Positions 48,177 to 56,333 of a stretch of 64,000 nt of DNA are shown here, in pieces (position 1 is the stretch's first letter; each line of letters starts with the position of its first letter). Below the pieces are notes generated by a model. It had not been told where the DNA came from, did not search any database, and worked only from the letters and a program-made list of their open reading frames with translations. This DNA is from Paenibacillus sp. GSMTC-2017. Its GTDB lineage: Bacteria; Bacillota; Bacilli; Paenibacillales; Paenibacillaceae. Where the stretch lies: the NCBI RefSeq assembly GCF_016019935.1, contig NZ_JAECMT010000007.1:62001-126000 (forward strand), read 5' to 3'. The translations under genes and the position numbers were made by a program.

Positions 48177-48194
48177 GCTAGTGAGGTGATATCA

Positions 48195-48938
48195 ATGAAT
48201 GATCAAAACCAAAACAAACAGAAGCAAAGACAAGAGGAAACTCCCAAAAATAATCTGGGAGGAGCGTCTGCCGCGAACTCTAGCAGCGGACTGAAGAAAC
48301 TATTCGCAAAGCGATGGGTTTCTCCAGCAATCTTCATGGCTGCGGCAGCAATTATCGTAACCTTAATGTGGATCTATCAGGGAAATGATCCGGCTAAGCC
48401 TACTACTGGCCCGGATACCTCTACTGAAGTTTCGCAAGGTGAAGGTGAGCAAGCGGGAACAGGTGAAGAAGAAGCTGCCCCGGTTGTTGCTAGTGCACTT
48501 GGTATGAAGTGGCCGGTAGCAAAGAAAGAAGAACTTCAAGAGCAAACGAAATTTTATGATGCAAAAGCAACTGCAACAGAAAGAGAAGCTGCGCTCGTTC
48601 AAGTGGGCAACACGTTCTCCCCGCATACAGGTATTGATTTTGTTCATCCAGACGGACAGCCGTTTGATGTACTAGCAGCTTTAGATGGAACGATCTCGCA
48701 TATTGAGCCGCATCCTACGAACGGTCATGTTGTTGAGATTAACCACGGAGACGGTTTAGTGACTGTGTACCAAAGTTTAACTGACGTAACTGTTAAAGAA
48801 GGCGATGATGTTAAACAAGGCACAACTATCGCAAAAGCAGGCCGCAGTGAGCTCGAGAAAGATCTAGGTGTACATCTACACTTTGAGACTCGTCTAAACG
48901 GTGAAACAGTTAACCCGATCGATTACATCAAAGAATAA
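48195..48938 (+). CDS. spoIIQ: Stage II sporulation protein Q, M23-type domain
   Basis: Forespore membrane protein that interacts with SpoIIIAH across the septum in engulfment and forespore gene expression. 247 residues from ATG 48195 (GAGGTG upstream). A polar N-terminus, one membrane helix (about 48-68, WVSPAIFMAAAAIIVTLMWIY) and an extracytoplasmic LytM/M23 domain (about 110-245) are seen. The zinc ligands look complete: His144 and Asp148 in HTGIDF, and HLH with His229. In B. subtilis SpoIIQ the first histidine is replaced, so this protein may retain endopeptidase activity, as clostridial versions do. Confidence 0.93.
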   Translation: MNDQNQNKQKQRQEETPKNNLGGASAANSSSGLKKLFAKRWVSPAIFMAAAAIIVTLMWIYQGNDPAKPTTGPDTSTEVSQGEGEQAGTGEEEAAPVVASALGMKWPVAKKEELQEQTKFYDAKATATEREAALVQVGNTFSPHTGIDFVHPDGQPFDVLAALDGTISHIEPHPTNGHVVEINHGDGLVTVYQSLTDVTVKEGDDVKQGTTIAKAGRSELEKDLGVHLHFETRLNGETVNPIDYIKE

Positions 48939-48968
48939 TTCCATAACGTTATATAGAGCTAAAGTCGT

Positions 48969-48998
48969 ACAGGCGAAGGATTTTTCCTTCGCCTGTTT
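48969..48998 (+). terminator. Terminator after spoIIQ
   Basis: ACAGGCGAAGGA pairs perfectly with TCCTTCGCCTGT, followed by TTTCG. Confidence 0.85.
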
Positions 48999-49050
48999 CG
49001 CATTTTTGAAAATTTATTCACTTTCAAAGCTTGTCACGCTTGGACATAAC

Positions 49051-49078
49051 GAATATATACCCACTCCACTCATATAAT
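49051..49078 (+). promoter_or_regulatory. SigE-like promoter for spoIIID
   Basis: GAATATA (49051-49057), a 13-nt spacer and CATATAAT (49071-49078), a seven-of-eight match to the SigE -10 CATACANT. spoIIID is SigE-dependent in Bacillus. Confidence 0.55.
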
Positions 49079-49111
49079 GTACCAAACTATCTCGAGTAGG
49101 GAGGCGGGAAC

Positions 49112-49399
49112 GTGCACGATTACATCAAAGAGCGAACCATTAAAATAGGCCGTTGCATCGTGGAGACGAAGCATACGGTACGAACGATCGCTAAAGAGTT
49201 CGGCGTGTCCAAGAGTACGGTGCACAAGGATTTGACCGAAAGGTTGCCGGAGATAAACCCGGACCTGGCTGACCAGGTTAAGCACATTCTCGAGTACCAT
49301 AAGTCGATCAGGCATCTTAGAGGTGGCGAAGCGACTAAGATTAAGTACAAAAAAACAAGTACAAAGAAGCGTGAAGTGCTCGCAGCAGGTAAGGCGTAA
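49112..49399 (+). CDS. spoIIID: Sporulation transcriptional regulator SpoIIID
   Basis: Small mother-cell DNA-binding regulator that switches part of the SigE regulon off and helps turn on sigK; 95 residues. The helix-turn-helix is KHTVRTIAKEFGVSKSTVHKDL (about 19-40, recognition helix SKSTVHKDL). The C-terminus is lysine-rich (KIKYKKTSTKKREV), consistent with extra DNA contact. GTG 49112 has GGGAGG upstream. The order spoIIID-mbl-flhO-flhP is the same as in B. subtilis. Confidence 0.96.
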   Translation: MHDYIKERTIKIGRCIVETKHTVRTIAKEFGVSKSTVHKDLTERLPEINPDLADQVKHILEYHKSIRHLRGGEATKIKYKKTSTKKREVLAAGKA

Positions 49400-49548
49400 A
49401 GTCGACCTAATAATTCCAGATATTTTTTACAAAGCATAGAGGATTTTTGTCCTTTTTGGCGAATAATGTTCGTTAGGGGTTTTTCCTGTGTTGGAAGAAC
49501 TAAAATGAGCGATTAAGCAAACATTATTCATTGGGGGACTTAAGCCTT

Positions 49549-50538
49549 ATGCTGAGCAAGGACATCGGGATTGATCTTGGGACGGCTAATGTATCCATTC
49601 ATGTAAAAGGTAAGGGCGTTGTACTTGACGAGCCTTCTGTTGTCGCAATTGAAAGCGATACGAAGAAGGTATTAGCGGTTGGTGAAGAAGCCCATCGCAT
49701 GGTCGGGCGTACACCGGGCAATATTATTGCCATTCGTCCATTACGGGATGGCGTTATAGCGGACTTTGATATTACAGAAATTATGTTAAAAGCGTTTATT
49801 GATCGCGTTGAAGGACGTAAGTGGTTCAGCAGGCCGCGTATTCTGATCTGTGCGCCAACGAATATTACCTCTGTTGAGCAAAAGGCTATACGCCAGGCAG
49901 CGGAACGAAGTGGTGCGAAGGAAGTATATTTGGAAGAAGAGCCGAAGGCTGCCGCTATTGGGGCTGGAATGGATATATTCCAGCCTAGCGGCAATATGGT
50001 CGTAGACATTGGCGGCGGTACGACGGACGTGGCCGTCTTGTCTATGGGCGATATTGTTACCGCTTCTTCGATTAAGGTTGCCGGAAACAAATTCGATGAC
50101 GCAATTATGAAATATATTAAAAGTAAATACAAGCTTCTGATCGGTGAACGGACAAGCGAAGATATCAAAATCAAAATTGGGTCCGTCTATGACGATGGAC
50201 GCCGGGAAGAGATTGATATTCGTGGACGTGATATGGTTTCAGGGCTTCCTCTTACCGTCACGATCCGCTCGGGTGAAGTGAGAGAGGCACTGCATGATTC
50301 TATTATGTCTATCGTTGCAGCGGCGAAGTATGTGCTTGAGCAAACTCCACCGGAATTGTCGGCAGATATCATTGATCGTGGTGTCATCTTGACTGGTGGC
50401 GGAGCACTACTTGGCGGACTGGATGCTCTTCTTGCTGATGAGCTTAAAGTGCCTGTTTTGATCGCAGAAGATCCGATGCATTGTGTAGTTAAGGGAACGG
50501 GCATCTTATTAGATCATTTAGACAAGCTGAAGAAATAA
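49549..50538 (+). CDS. mbl: Actin-like cell-shape protein Mbl (MreB family)
   Basis: Actin-like ATPase forming membrane-associated filaments that guide lateral wall synthesis; 329 residues. Phosphate-1 IGIDLGTANV at the N-terminus, the phosphate-2 loop DIGGGTTDVAVLSMG near residue 160 and the adenosine loop ILTGGGALLGGLD near 285 are intact. Assignment as Mbl rather than MreB rests on the position between spoIIID and flhO. ATG 49549 has GGGGGA upstream. Confidence 0.93.
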   Translation: MLSKDIGIDLGTANVSIHVKGKGVVLDEPSVVAIESDTKKVLAVGEEAHRMVGRTPGNIIAIRPLRDGVIADFDITEIMLKAFIDRVEGRKWFSRPRILICAPTNITSVEQKAIRQAAERSGAKEVYLEEEPKAAAIGAGMDIFQPSGNMVVDIGGGTTDVAVLSMGDIVTASSIKVAGNKFDDAIMKYIKSKYKLLIGERTSEDIKIKIGSVYDDGRREEIDIRGRDMVSGLPLTVTIRSGEVREALHDSIMSIVAAAKYVLEQTPPELSADIIDRGVILTGGGALLGGLDALLADELKVPVLIAEDPMHCVVKGTGILLDHLDKLKK

Positions 50539-50634
50539 CGGGTATTGTATCATTGGACAAGCTTTCGCAGGTAGGGTGCTCCTCGCGAGGCACGCCGAAT
50601 CGGAAATGAGTCTAAGGTCGCATGGACAAGCTAT

Positions 50635-50661
50635 TCAACCGACTTTGCTTCCAACCGATAT
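50635..50661 (+). promoter_or_regulatory. SigD-type flagellar promoter for flhO-flhP
   Basis: TCAA (50635-50638), exactly 15 nt, and ACCGATAT (50654-50661) match the SigD consensus TAAA, 14-16 nt, GCCGATAT at ten of twelve positions. It precedes two flagellar basal-body genes. Confidence 0.65.
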
Positions 50662-50709
50662 ATATTTAAGGAATATTCAATTGGAAGAGACGGCAAATAC
50701 TTCTGTTGA

Positions 50710-50841
50710 AATGTTTGCTTCGCAAACGAAGTAGATGCTCTCGAAGTAATGTTTGCTTCGCAAACGAAGTAGATGCTCTCGAAGTAATGTTTGCTTCGCA
50801 AACGAAGTAGATGCTCTCGAAGTAATGTTTGCTTCGCAAAC
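50710..50841 (+). repeat. 38-bp tandem repeat before flhO
   Basis: Three full 38-bp copies start at 50710, 50748 and 50786, and a fourth partial copy at 50824-50841. Each carries the hairpin GTTTGC TTC GCAAAC. The full copies are identical as far as I can read them. The last hairpin ends about five nt before the GGAGGAGG ribosome binding site of flhO, so all copies lie in its leader if the SigD-type promoter is used. Confidence 0.93.
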
Positions 50842-50860
50842 ATTGGAGGAGGAAGAATCA

Positions 50861-51724
50861 ATGCTTAGAGGTCTATATACAGCGGCATCGGGAATGATTG
50901 CACAACAACGTCGTCACGACACGGTGACGAACAATATATCCAATATTCATACACCTGGTTACAAACAGAATAACGCGGTTACCCGCTCTTTTCCAGAGAT
51001 GCTCTTGTCGATGACAGGTGTAGAGGGTGCGCAGCATACTTCTATTGGTCGATGGAACAGTGGTGTTTTTGCGGAAGAAAGTTTATCGATTCATCTACAA
51101 GGTGATTTAACGCAGACGAACCAATCTTCCGATTTTGCACTTATTTCTAATATCGAGGTTGAAGGTCTTTCTTTTGATGCCTCAGGTAAAGCAATTGGTC
51201 CAGATGGAGAAGTTACTTTCCAGCCCCAAGCTTTCTTTACTGTGCAGGACCCGTCAGGAGAGACTAGGTATACAAGAGGCGGAAAGTTCACTTTAACTGG
51301 TGATGGCTTTCTTATGACTAGCGATGGCTCGAGTGTGCTAGGCACAAACGGAGCACCGATTCAACTACCACCTGGCGTTGGACTGGATAGTCTCGTTTTG
51401 ACGGATAATCAACGTTTTATTGACCCCAATGGAGTAGACATTGGTGTTCAGCTTTTAATATCACGCATAGAAAATCCGAATGACCTCGTCCGTCAAGGTA
51501 ACGGTAACTTCAAATTCATGACGGATGCAGGCGAAGTGAGACAAACTGTGGCTGGTGAGCGAATAGAAGTAAGACAAGGTTATGTTGAACGTTCTAATGT
51601 TGATCCCGCTCAAGCTTCAGTAGATTTAATGTCAGCGTTAAGGGCTTATGAAGCGAATCAGAAAGTCATTCAATTTTATGATCAAAGCTTGCAAAAAGCG
51701 GTCAATGAGGTTGGGCGCGTCTAA
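50861..51724 (+). CDS. flhO: Flagellar basal-body rod/hook protein FlhO
   Basis: FlgG/FlgF-type rod protein exported through the flagellar type III apparatus; 287 residues. The N-terminal MLRGLYTAASGMIAQQRRHD and TNNISNIHTPGYKQ are the flagellar rod signature. The C-terminus VQQGYVERSNVDPA-like segment and LMSALRAYEANQKVIQFYD form the second coiled-coil half. ATG 50861 has GGAGGAGG. The gap upstream (50539-50860) holds a GC hairpin near 50575-50600, the SigD-type promoter and the 38-bp repeats. Confidence 0.94.
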   Translation: MLRGLYTAASGMIAQQRRHDTVTNNISNIHTPGYKQNNAVTRSFPEMLLSMTGVEGAQHTSIGRWNSGVFAEESLSIHLQGDLTQTNQSSDFALISNIEVEGLSFDASGKAIGPDGEVTFQPQAFFTVQDPSGETRYTRGGKFTLTGDGFLMTSDGSSVLGTNGAPIQLPPGVGLDSLVLTDNQRFIDPNGVDIGVQLLISRIENPNDLVRQGNGNFKFMTDAGEVRQTVAGERIEVRQGYVERSNVDPAQASVDLMSALRAYEANQKVIQFYDQSLQKAVNEVGRV

Positions 51725-51789
51725 TTCGGACAAGGTAAATCATTCGCTGTACATTTTAAATGCGAACGAGTATAGGGAGGTATCGGGGA

Positions 51790-52629
51790 ATGAACGCTTC
51801 AATGGTTAATGCAATGGTCTCGATGAACGCACTTCAGCAGAAGCTTGATCTTATTTCTGACAACATTGCCAATGTTAATACCGTTGGGTATAAGAGGAAA
51901 GAAGCAACTTTCGAGGATCTTCTTAATAATAGTAAAAAACAACCGGAAACATTTGATCAACCAGGTAGACTAACACCCCTTAACTTTAGTCAAGGTTGGG
52001 GTGCTAAGATGACGATGGTTCAGCCAAACCTATCTCAAGGCCCGCTGCAAGCAACTAGTCAATTGACGGACCTCGCCATTGAAGGAAATGCCTTATTCGA
52101 AGTACAGGTAGATGGCGATGGCAATCGTGCGTATACTCGTAATGGAGCCTTTCAGTTGACGATGGCTGCAAACGGTGATACGATTTTGGCAACGGGGGAT
52201 GGGTATCCGGTTGTTGCAAATGTTCGTAATGCGGATGGCAACATGGTAGAAGGTAATATCGTTATGCCTGCTGGTTATTCACTTCGAGTAGACCCGGATG
52301 GAACGGTATTAGGTGTATCTTCTCAAAGAACGATTAATCTCGGTAGCATCAAGCTTCTACAGGCTACTCGTCCTGCGGCTTTATCTGCAGTAGCGGATAA
52401 TTTGTTTACTATAGCAGAAGGTACTTTAGTTGATGATGCTGTTCAAGAGATTGTACCAAATGAGGATAATCGCATAGCCTTGCGTCAAGGTTATTTAGAG
52501 CAGTCTAACGTCCAGATGACGGATGAGATGACGGAGCTTATTAATGTTCAGCGTGCCTATCAACTGGCAGCAAGAGCTTTATCATCAAGTGATACGATGA
52601 TGGGACTTGCTAACACGATGCGCGCGTAG
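51790..52629 (+). CDS. flhP: Flagellar basal-body rod/hook protein FlhP
   Basis: Second rod-type protein, 279 residues. The N-terminal MVSMNALQQKLDLISDNIANVNTVGYKR and the C-terminal LRQGYLEQSNVQMTDEM and RAYQLAARALSSSDTMM segments are typical. GGGAGG precedes ATG 51790. It pairs with FlhO and probably shares its transcript. Confidence 0.94.
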   Translation: MNASMVNAMVSMNALQQKLDLISDNIANVNTVGYKRKEATFEDLLNNSKKQPETFDQPGRLTPLNFSQGWGAKMTMVQPNLSQGPLQATSQLTDLAIEGNALFEVQVDGDGNRAYTRNGAFQLTMAANGDTILATGDGYPVVANVRNADGNMVEGNIVMPAGYSLRVDPDGTVLGVSSQRTINLGSIKLLQATRPAALSAVADNLFTIAEGTLVDDAVQEIVPNEDNRIALRQGYLEQSNVQMTDEMTELINVQRAYQLAARALSSSDTMMGLANTMRA

Positions 52630-52650
52630 GATAGAATGAAGGTGATTAGT

Positions 52651-53082
52651 ATGGCAGATGATCGAATCAATTCGGGTCGAAATGAGTTCGATAATCAACC
52701 TGAAAAAGAAACTAATACCGAAGGGAACTCGGGCATAGGCTTAATCAGCGGCCAGCTTTCTCGTTCGCAGCGTCATGGAGGCAGTACGTCACAGACGATT
52801 GCGAATACTGCTTCAACGGGTAAAACGGGGGCTAAACAAGCAGTTTCGAAAAAAGAAAATACCGAGTGGGAAGACGATGATGAGGAACAACATCGGTTTC
52901 CTACATGGGTGAGAGTTATGTTTTGGATACTACGTAAAAGTATCGTGCCAATCATTATGCTAATTATGTTAGTCATTGGCCTGTATATAGGTTTTGTAGT
53001 TGTTGGCAAAGGGCCTAAGGATGAGGTATTCGACTGGGCGACCTGGCGTCATCTATACGATCTCGTATTTGCAGAATCATAA
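52651..53082 (+). CDS. EpuA-like membrane protein (annotated elsewhere as RNA polymerase subunit beta family)
   Basis: 143 residues: about 75 polar, low-complexity N-terminal residues, an acidic stretch (WEDDDEEQ), then FPTWVRVMFWILRK, one membrane helix (about 103-124) and a short conserved tail (GPKDEVFDWATWRHLYDLVF). The tail and helix match the EpuA family, whose members are often misnamed as RNA polymerase beta subunits. Function unknown. ATG 52651 has AAGGTG seven nt upstream. Confidence 0.8.
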   Translation: MADDRINSGRNEFDNQPEKETNTEGNSGIGLISGQLSRSQRHGGSTSQTIANTASTGKTGAKQAVSKKENTEWEDDDEEQHRFPTWVRVMFWILRKSIVPIIMLIMLVIGLYIGFVVVGKGPKDEVFDWATWRHLYDLVFAES

Positions 53083-53110
53083 TTGCAACTTATTATATAA
53101 AATGAAAAGG

Positions 53111-53158
53111 CGTAGTAACAAAGTGGATATTTCTACTTTGTTACTACGTCTTTTTTTC
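53111..53158 (+). terminator. Terminator after the epuA-like gene
   Basis: CGTAGTAACAAAGT pairs perfectly with ACTTTGTTACTACG, then seven Ts. Confidence 0.93.
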
Positions 53159-53212
53159 TAGCTATTGTTTTCGGTAACGGTGTTTGTAAAGCGAAATCGA
53201 TCGACCTATGGA

Positions 53213-53344
53213 GCAGCAAGGTTCAAAATGATCCTTGCAGCACGGAGTTGAGTTACTTTAGAAGCTGTAAGGGTAAAAATTACTCTTACAGCAGTAATCC
53301 GAGTGACTTTAGAAACTTGTATGGGTCAAAATGGACACCTGCAA
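53213..53344. repeat. Tandem 51-bp hairpin units after the MFS gene
   Basis: Unit A (53213-53263) and unit B (53264-53314) are each 51 bp and share 36 of 51 positions. A third, diverged unit follows to 53344. Each folds into a hairpin with an AAAAT loop. Between A and B two stem pairs change on both sides (C-G to T-A, C-G to A-T). The linkers end in ACTTTAGAA at 53255 and 53306. They lie just downstream of the reverse-strand MFS gene. Confidence 0.88.
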
Positions 53345-53346
53345 TG

Positions 53347-54804
53347 CTAGCCCTTCGGCGCTACAGAGCGTCGAATAAAGAACGACATGACTAAAGCGAT
53401 AATCGCAAATACCATCCCGATAGTGAAGGCGCTGTTAATACCGACTCCAATCGAATTAGCAACTTCGAGCGGAGAGGTAGGATCAGCAGAATCTGCTAGA
53501 TAACTATTTTTGCTGGATGACATAATGCTAACAAAAAAGGCGATACCAAGCGCTCCAGAAACTTGTTGCAATGTGTTAAGAATAGCGGAGCCATGCGGAT
53601 AATAAGATGGTGCTAGTCCATTCAGAGCATTCGTCTGTGCTGGCATCATAATCATCGACATAGCTATGCTCATCGTGCAGTGTAGCAAAATGATCATTGA
53701 TGTGCTTGTATCCAATGATATTTGTGTGAAAGCCCACATAACAATGACTAGAATAGCCGACCCTGGTATAACAAGCGCTCGAGGACCATATTTATCGAAC
53801 AGCTTGCCTGTAACTGGTGATAGGAAGCCATTTAATACACCGCCAGGTAATAGAACGAGCCCAGCTGCTGCAGCAGTCAATCCTAAACCTGACTGCATTA
53901 GAATAGGAAGCAGTAGCAGAGTAGAGAAAAGTGACATCATAACGATAATAATTAACACTGTTCCAAATGAGAACATCGGTGTTTTGAAAGCACGCAAGTC
54001 CAGCATTGGTGATTTGGAAACGAGCTGTCTCACAATAAACAGAACTAATGAGATGGAACCAGCAATAACAGCTACATAGACACGAGGGTTGCTCCAACCT
54101 CCTGCTCCTTCACCAAGACTACTAAAACCGAAGACAATTCCCCCAAATGCGACCGTAGAAAGCAGTATAGAGAGAACATCTACTTTTGGCTTTGTTATTT
54201 TCGTTACGTTCTTAAGATACACAATTGCGAATAGGATGGAGAAGATTGCAAAAGGAAGTACAAGGAAGAACAACCAGCGCCAATGTAATGATTCTAGGAT
54301 GAGACCGGACAATGTTGGACCGATAGCAGGTGCGAACATGATCACAAGTCCGATACTGCCCATCGCGGCGCCCCTTTTCTCAGGCGGGTAGAGGACAAGG
54401 ATGGTATTCATCATAACTGGGAGCATTAAGCCTGTTCCAAGAGCTTGGATAATACGGCCAATGAGCAATACTGAAAACTCAGGCGATAATGCGCATACGA
54501 GTGTTCCGATAGAAAATAGCGTCATTGCACCAATAAACATTTGCCTCGTAGTGAACCACTGAACAAGTAGTGCAGACACCGGAATAAGAATACCGACAAC
54601 AAGCATATAACTAGTCGACAGCCATTGTACGGTCGTGTAAGTAACGTTAAGGTCAGCCATCAGATCGACGAAAGCGATGTTCAGCAATGTTTCATTAAGG
54701 ATCGAAAAAAATGCACCAATGATCAAAGTGATCAATATAGGTAAACGTTTAATGTTTTCAAGATTGTTGTTTGCCGGTTCTAAAGCGGCAGAAGTTGGGT
54801 TCAT
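53347..54804 (-). CDS. MFS multidrug efflux transporter, DHA2 (14-helix) family
   Basis: 485-residue proton-driven drug exporter of the EmrB/QacA type with about 14 hydrophobic helices. NIAFVDLMADLNVTYTTVQWLSTSYML near helix 1-2, LIGRIIQALGTGLMLPVMM (motif C region) and GPTLSGLILESLHWRWLFFLVLPFAI are typical. The substrate cannot be told. GGAGG lies seven nt before the ATG. It is 44 bp downstream of a tetR gene on the same strand, so the pair is probably an inducible operon. Confidence 0.93.
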   Translation of the reverse strand: MNPTSAALEPANNNLENIKRLPILITLIIGAFFSILNETLLNIAFVDLMADLNVTYTTVQWLSTSYMLVVGILIPVSALLVQWFTTRQMFIGAMTLFSIGTLVCALSPEFSVLLIGRIIQALGTGLMLPVMMNTILVLYPPEKRGAAMGSIGLVIMFAPAIGPTLSGLILESLHWRWLFFLVLPFAIFSILFAIVYLKNVTKITKPKVDVLSILLSTVAFGGIVFGFSSLGEGAGGWSNPRVYVAVIAGSISLVLFIVRQLVSKSPMLDLRAFKTPMFSFGTVLIIIVMMSLFSTLLLLPILMQSGLGLTAAAAGLVLLPGGVLNGFLSPVTGKLFDKYGPRALVIPGSAILVIVMWAFTQISLDTSTSMIILLHCTMSIAMSMIMMPAQTNALNGLAPSYYPHGSAILNTLQQVSGALGIAFFVSIMSSSKNSYLADSADPTSPLEVANSIGVGINSAFTIGMVFAIIALVMSFFIRRSVAPKG

Positions 54805-54848
54805 TTGTGTTCCTCCATATCCATTTCTATCAGTTTCTATATCTACTG

Positions 54849-55451
54849 TTAATCCGTTTTGTTAGATATCCCAGTAAAAAATACATGTAATGCCGTTTGA
54901 TACAACTCGAGTGATTGTTTTAATTCCATTCCCTGACTTGCTTCAAAAAGTCCCCTGATCATTGTCTCAAACACGACGCTTAATATCGCTGGATTGCCTG
55001 GTTTAAACTCTCCAGAGTCGATACCGTCTTTGATCAAGTTTTCGTGATACAAACGAGAATCTTCGAATTTGGCGATTATCTTCTCCCGCACTTCTCCTGG
55101 TTTGCCCAAGGAGTCGTCTAAAAACTCTTTGATTGCCCGGCTAAGTGGATGTTGGAGATTGCGAGTTAAGCTGATTTCAACCATGGCATTTAGAAATGCT
55201 GTAATGGTGTCGTAATGAGTCCTCTGTTCTTTCCAGAGGGCTTTCCATTCAGCTTCATTTTGATCTAATAAGGAGAAGATTAACCCCTCTTTACTTTTGA
55301 AGTGGTAATAGATGTTTGCTTTACTTGTACCTGTCAAAGCAGCAATCTCTTCAATTGAAGCAGCGTTATATCCTTTTTTCGAAAATAGCGAATGTGCGGC
55401 CTCCAAAATCTTTGCTTTAGTTTCTATTGTCTGGTTTTGTTTTTTGCTCAC
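54849..55451 (-). CDS. TetR/AcrR family transcriptional regulator
   Basis: 200-residue repressor with an N-terminal helix-turn-helix (TKAKILEAAHSLFSKKGYNAAS, IEEIAALTGTSKANIYYHF, about 9-50) and a ligand-binding helical domain. The start is GTG 55451, with GGGAGG six nt upstream. It heads the operon with the MFS exporter. A palindrome overlaps its -10 region, so it should repress itself and the pump until a ligand binds. Confidence 0.93.
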   Translation of the reverse strand: MSKKQNQTIETKAKILEAAHSLFSKKGYNAASIEEIAALTGTSKANIYYHFKSKEGLIFSLLDQNEAEWKALWKEQRTHYDTITAFLNAMVEISLTRNLQHPLSRAIKEFLDDSLGKPGEVREKIIAKFEDSRLYHENLIKDGIDSGEFKPGNPAILSVVFETMIRGLFEASQGMELKQSLELYQTALHVFFTGISNKTD

Positions 55452-55489
55452 AGGATACCTCCCAACGGCTAATTTCTCAAACATATTTA

Positions 55490-55513
55490 TATACTGAACG
55501 TTCAGTCAGTATA
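55490..55513. promoter_or_regulatory. TetR operator palindrome
   Basis: TATACTGA (55490-55497) and TCAGTATA (55506-55513) are perfect inverted arms 8 nt apart. A second perfect 14-bp palindrome, ACTGAACGTTCAGT (55493-55506), is nested in it. The site overlaps the -10 of the tetR promoter. Confidence 0.8.
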
Positions 55514-55539
55514 TTAACATATATCCGAAACTTTGACAA
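55511..55539 (-). promoter_or_regulatory. Promoter of the tetR-MFS operon
   Basis: On the minus strand TTGTCA (plus 55534-55539), 17 bp, TAATAT (plus 55511-55516). The operator covers the -10 and start site. Confidence 0.55.
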
Positions 55540-55571
55540 TTGGATGCTTGTCCCAATTAATGGGGTGTTTG

Positions 55572-55600
55572 TTTTCATTTTTGAATTGGTAGTTTATAAT
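55572..55600 (+). promoter_or_regulatory. Promoter for the pgsA-like gene
   Basis: TTTTCA (55572-55577), 17 bp, TATAAT (55595-55600), 52 bp before the start. Confidence 0.5.
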
Positions 55601-55651
55601 AGTTGGGAACGATGGTGGAACATTCCGGAGGACCTGGAGGAGTGTGAACGA

Positions 55652-56182
55652 TTGAATTTGCCCAATTTATTGACTACATTGAGATTTATTTTAATCCCTG
55701 TCTACATTGGTATATTCGTTAGCGGTCATATGATTCCCGCCTTTTTGGTCGTCGTAGCTGCTGGAGTAACGGATATACTGGACGGATATATTGCCCGAAG
55801 ATACGGTCAGGTTACGTCGGTTGGCGAGATGCTGGATCCACTTGCGGATAAGCTCATGCTCTTCACCGTTATTTTATCGTTGCTTCTTACTGGTCATATT
55901 TCATGGTGGGCTGCAGGGGCTATGTTTCTGCGAGATTTGGGCATGATAGCAGGGGGTTTATTGACTCACTTCCGTAAGAAAAAAAATGTTCCAGCTAATT
56001 GGATGGGTAAACTGACGACTGTTATGTTTTATGTCGCCATTATGTTTATCTTTTTTGAAGCGTCTTTTGCACATACATACTTATGGGTAGTCATCGCGTT
56101 TTCGTTTTTAACTACTTTTGTATATATGATCTCTTATAAGTCGCTTAATGCAAAAAATACACCACCGGGACATGTTCAATAG
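55652..56182 (+). CDS. pgsA: CDP-alcohol phosphatidyltransferase, probably phosphatidylglycerophosphate synthase
   Basis: Membrane enzyme transferring a phosphatidyl group from CDP-diacylglycerol, probably to glycerol 3-phosphate in anionic phospholipid synthesis. 176 residues with about five helices. The CDP-OH signature DG..AR........G...D...D is complete in ILDGYIARRYGQVTSVGEM followed by LDPLADKL. NLPNLLTTLRFILIPVYI at the N-terminus is typical of PgsA. TTG 55652 is chosen, with GGAGGAG nine nt upstream. A second pgsA elsewhere in the genome is possible, so the exact acceptor is not certain. Confidence 0.85.
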   Translation: MNLPNLLTTLRFILIPVYIGIFVSGHMIPAFLVVVAAGVTDILDGYIARRYGQVTSVGEMLDPLADKLMLFTVILSLLLTGHISWWAAGAMFLRDLGMIAGGLLTHFRKKKNVPANWMGKLTTVMFYVAIMFIFFEASFAHTYLWVVIAFSFLTTFVYMISYKSLNAKNTPPGHVQ

Positions 56183-56192
56183 ACAAAAAAGA

Positions 56193-56230
56193 GGCTTGAC
56201 TCGGGACGATTAATGTCCGAGAGTCAAGCC
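56193..56230 (+). terminator. Terminator after the pgsA-like gene
   Basis: GGCTTGACTC pairs with GAGTCAAGCC around an inner GGAC/GTCC. The T-run is weak. Confidence 0.65.
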
Positions 56231-56333
56231 CCCTTATCTTAACCTTCGCAAACTGCAGTTTTATGAAGGATAGATATAGTCTCGCTAATTTGACGCCGTT
56301 TTATACTATGAATTGTTGAAGGGAGCTTTTTTT

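Noticed and set aside
46884..49399. Frameshift or truncation in the sporulation genes
   Set aside because: spoIID, spoIIQ and spoIIID all have full-length domains and sensible starts.
50710..50841. CRISPR-like array
   Set aside because: The 38-bp units are contiguous and identical with no unique spacers, and no cas gene is present.
53213..53344. CRISPR-like array or decayed MITE
   Set aside because: Units are tandem with conserved linkers; there are no spacers, target-site duplications or terminal inverted repeats.
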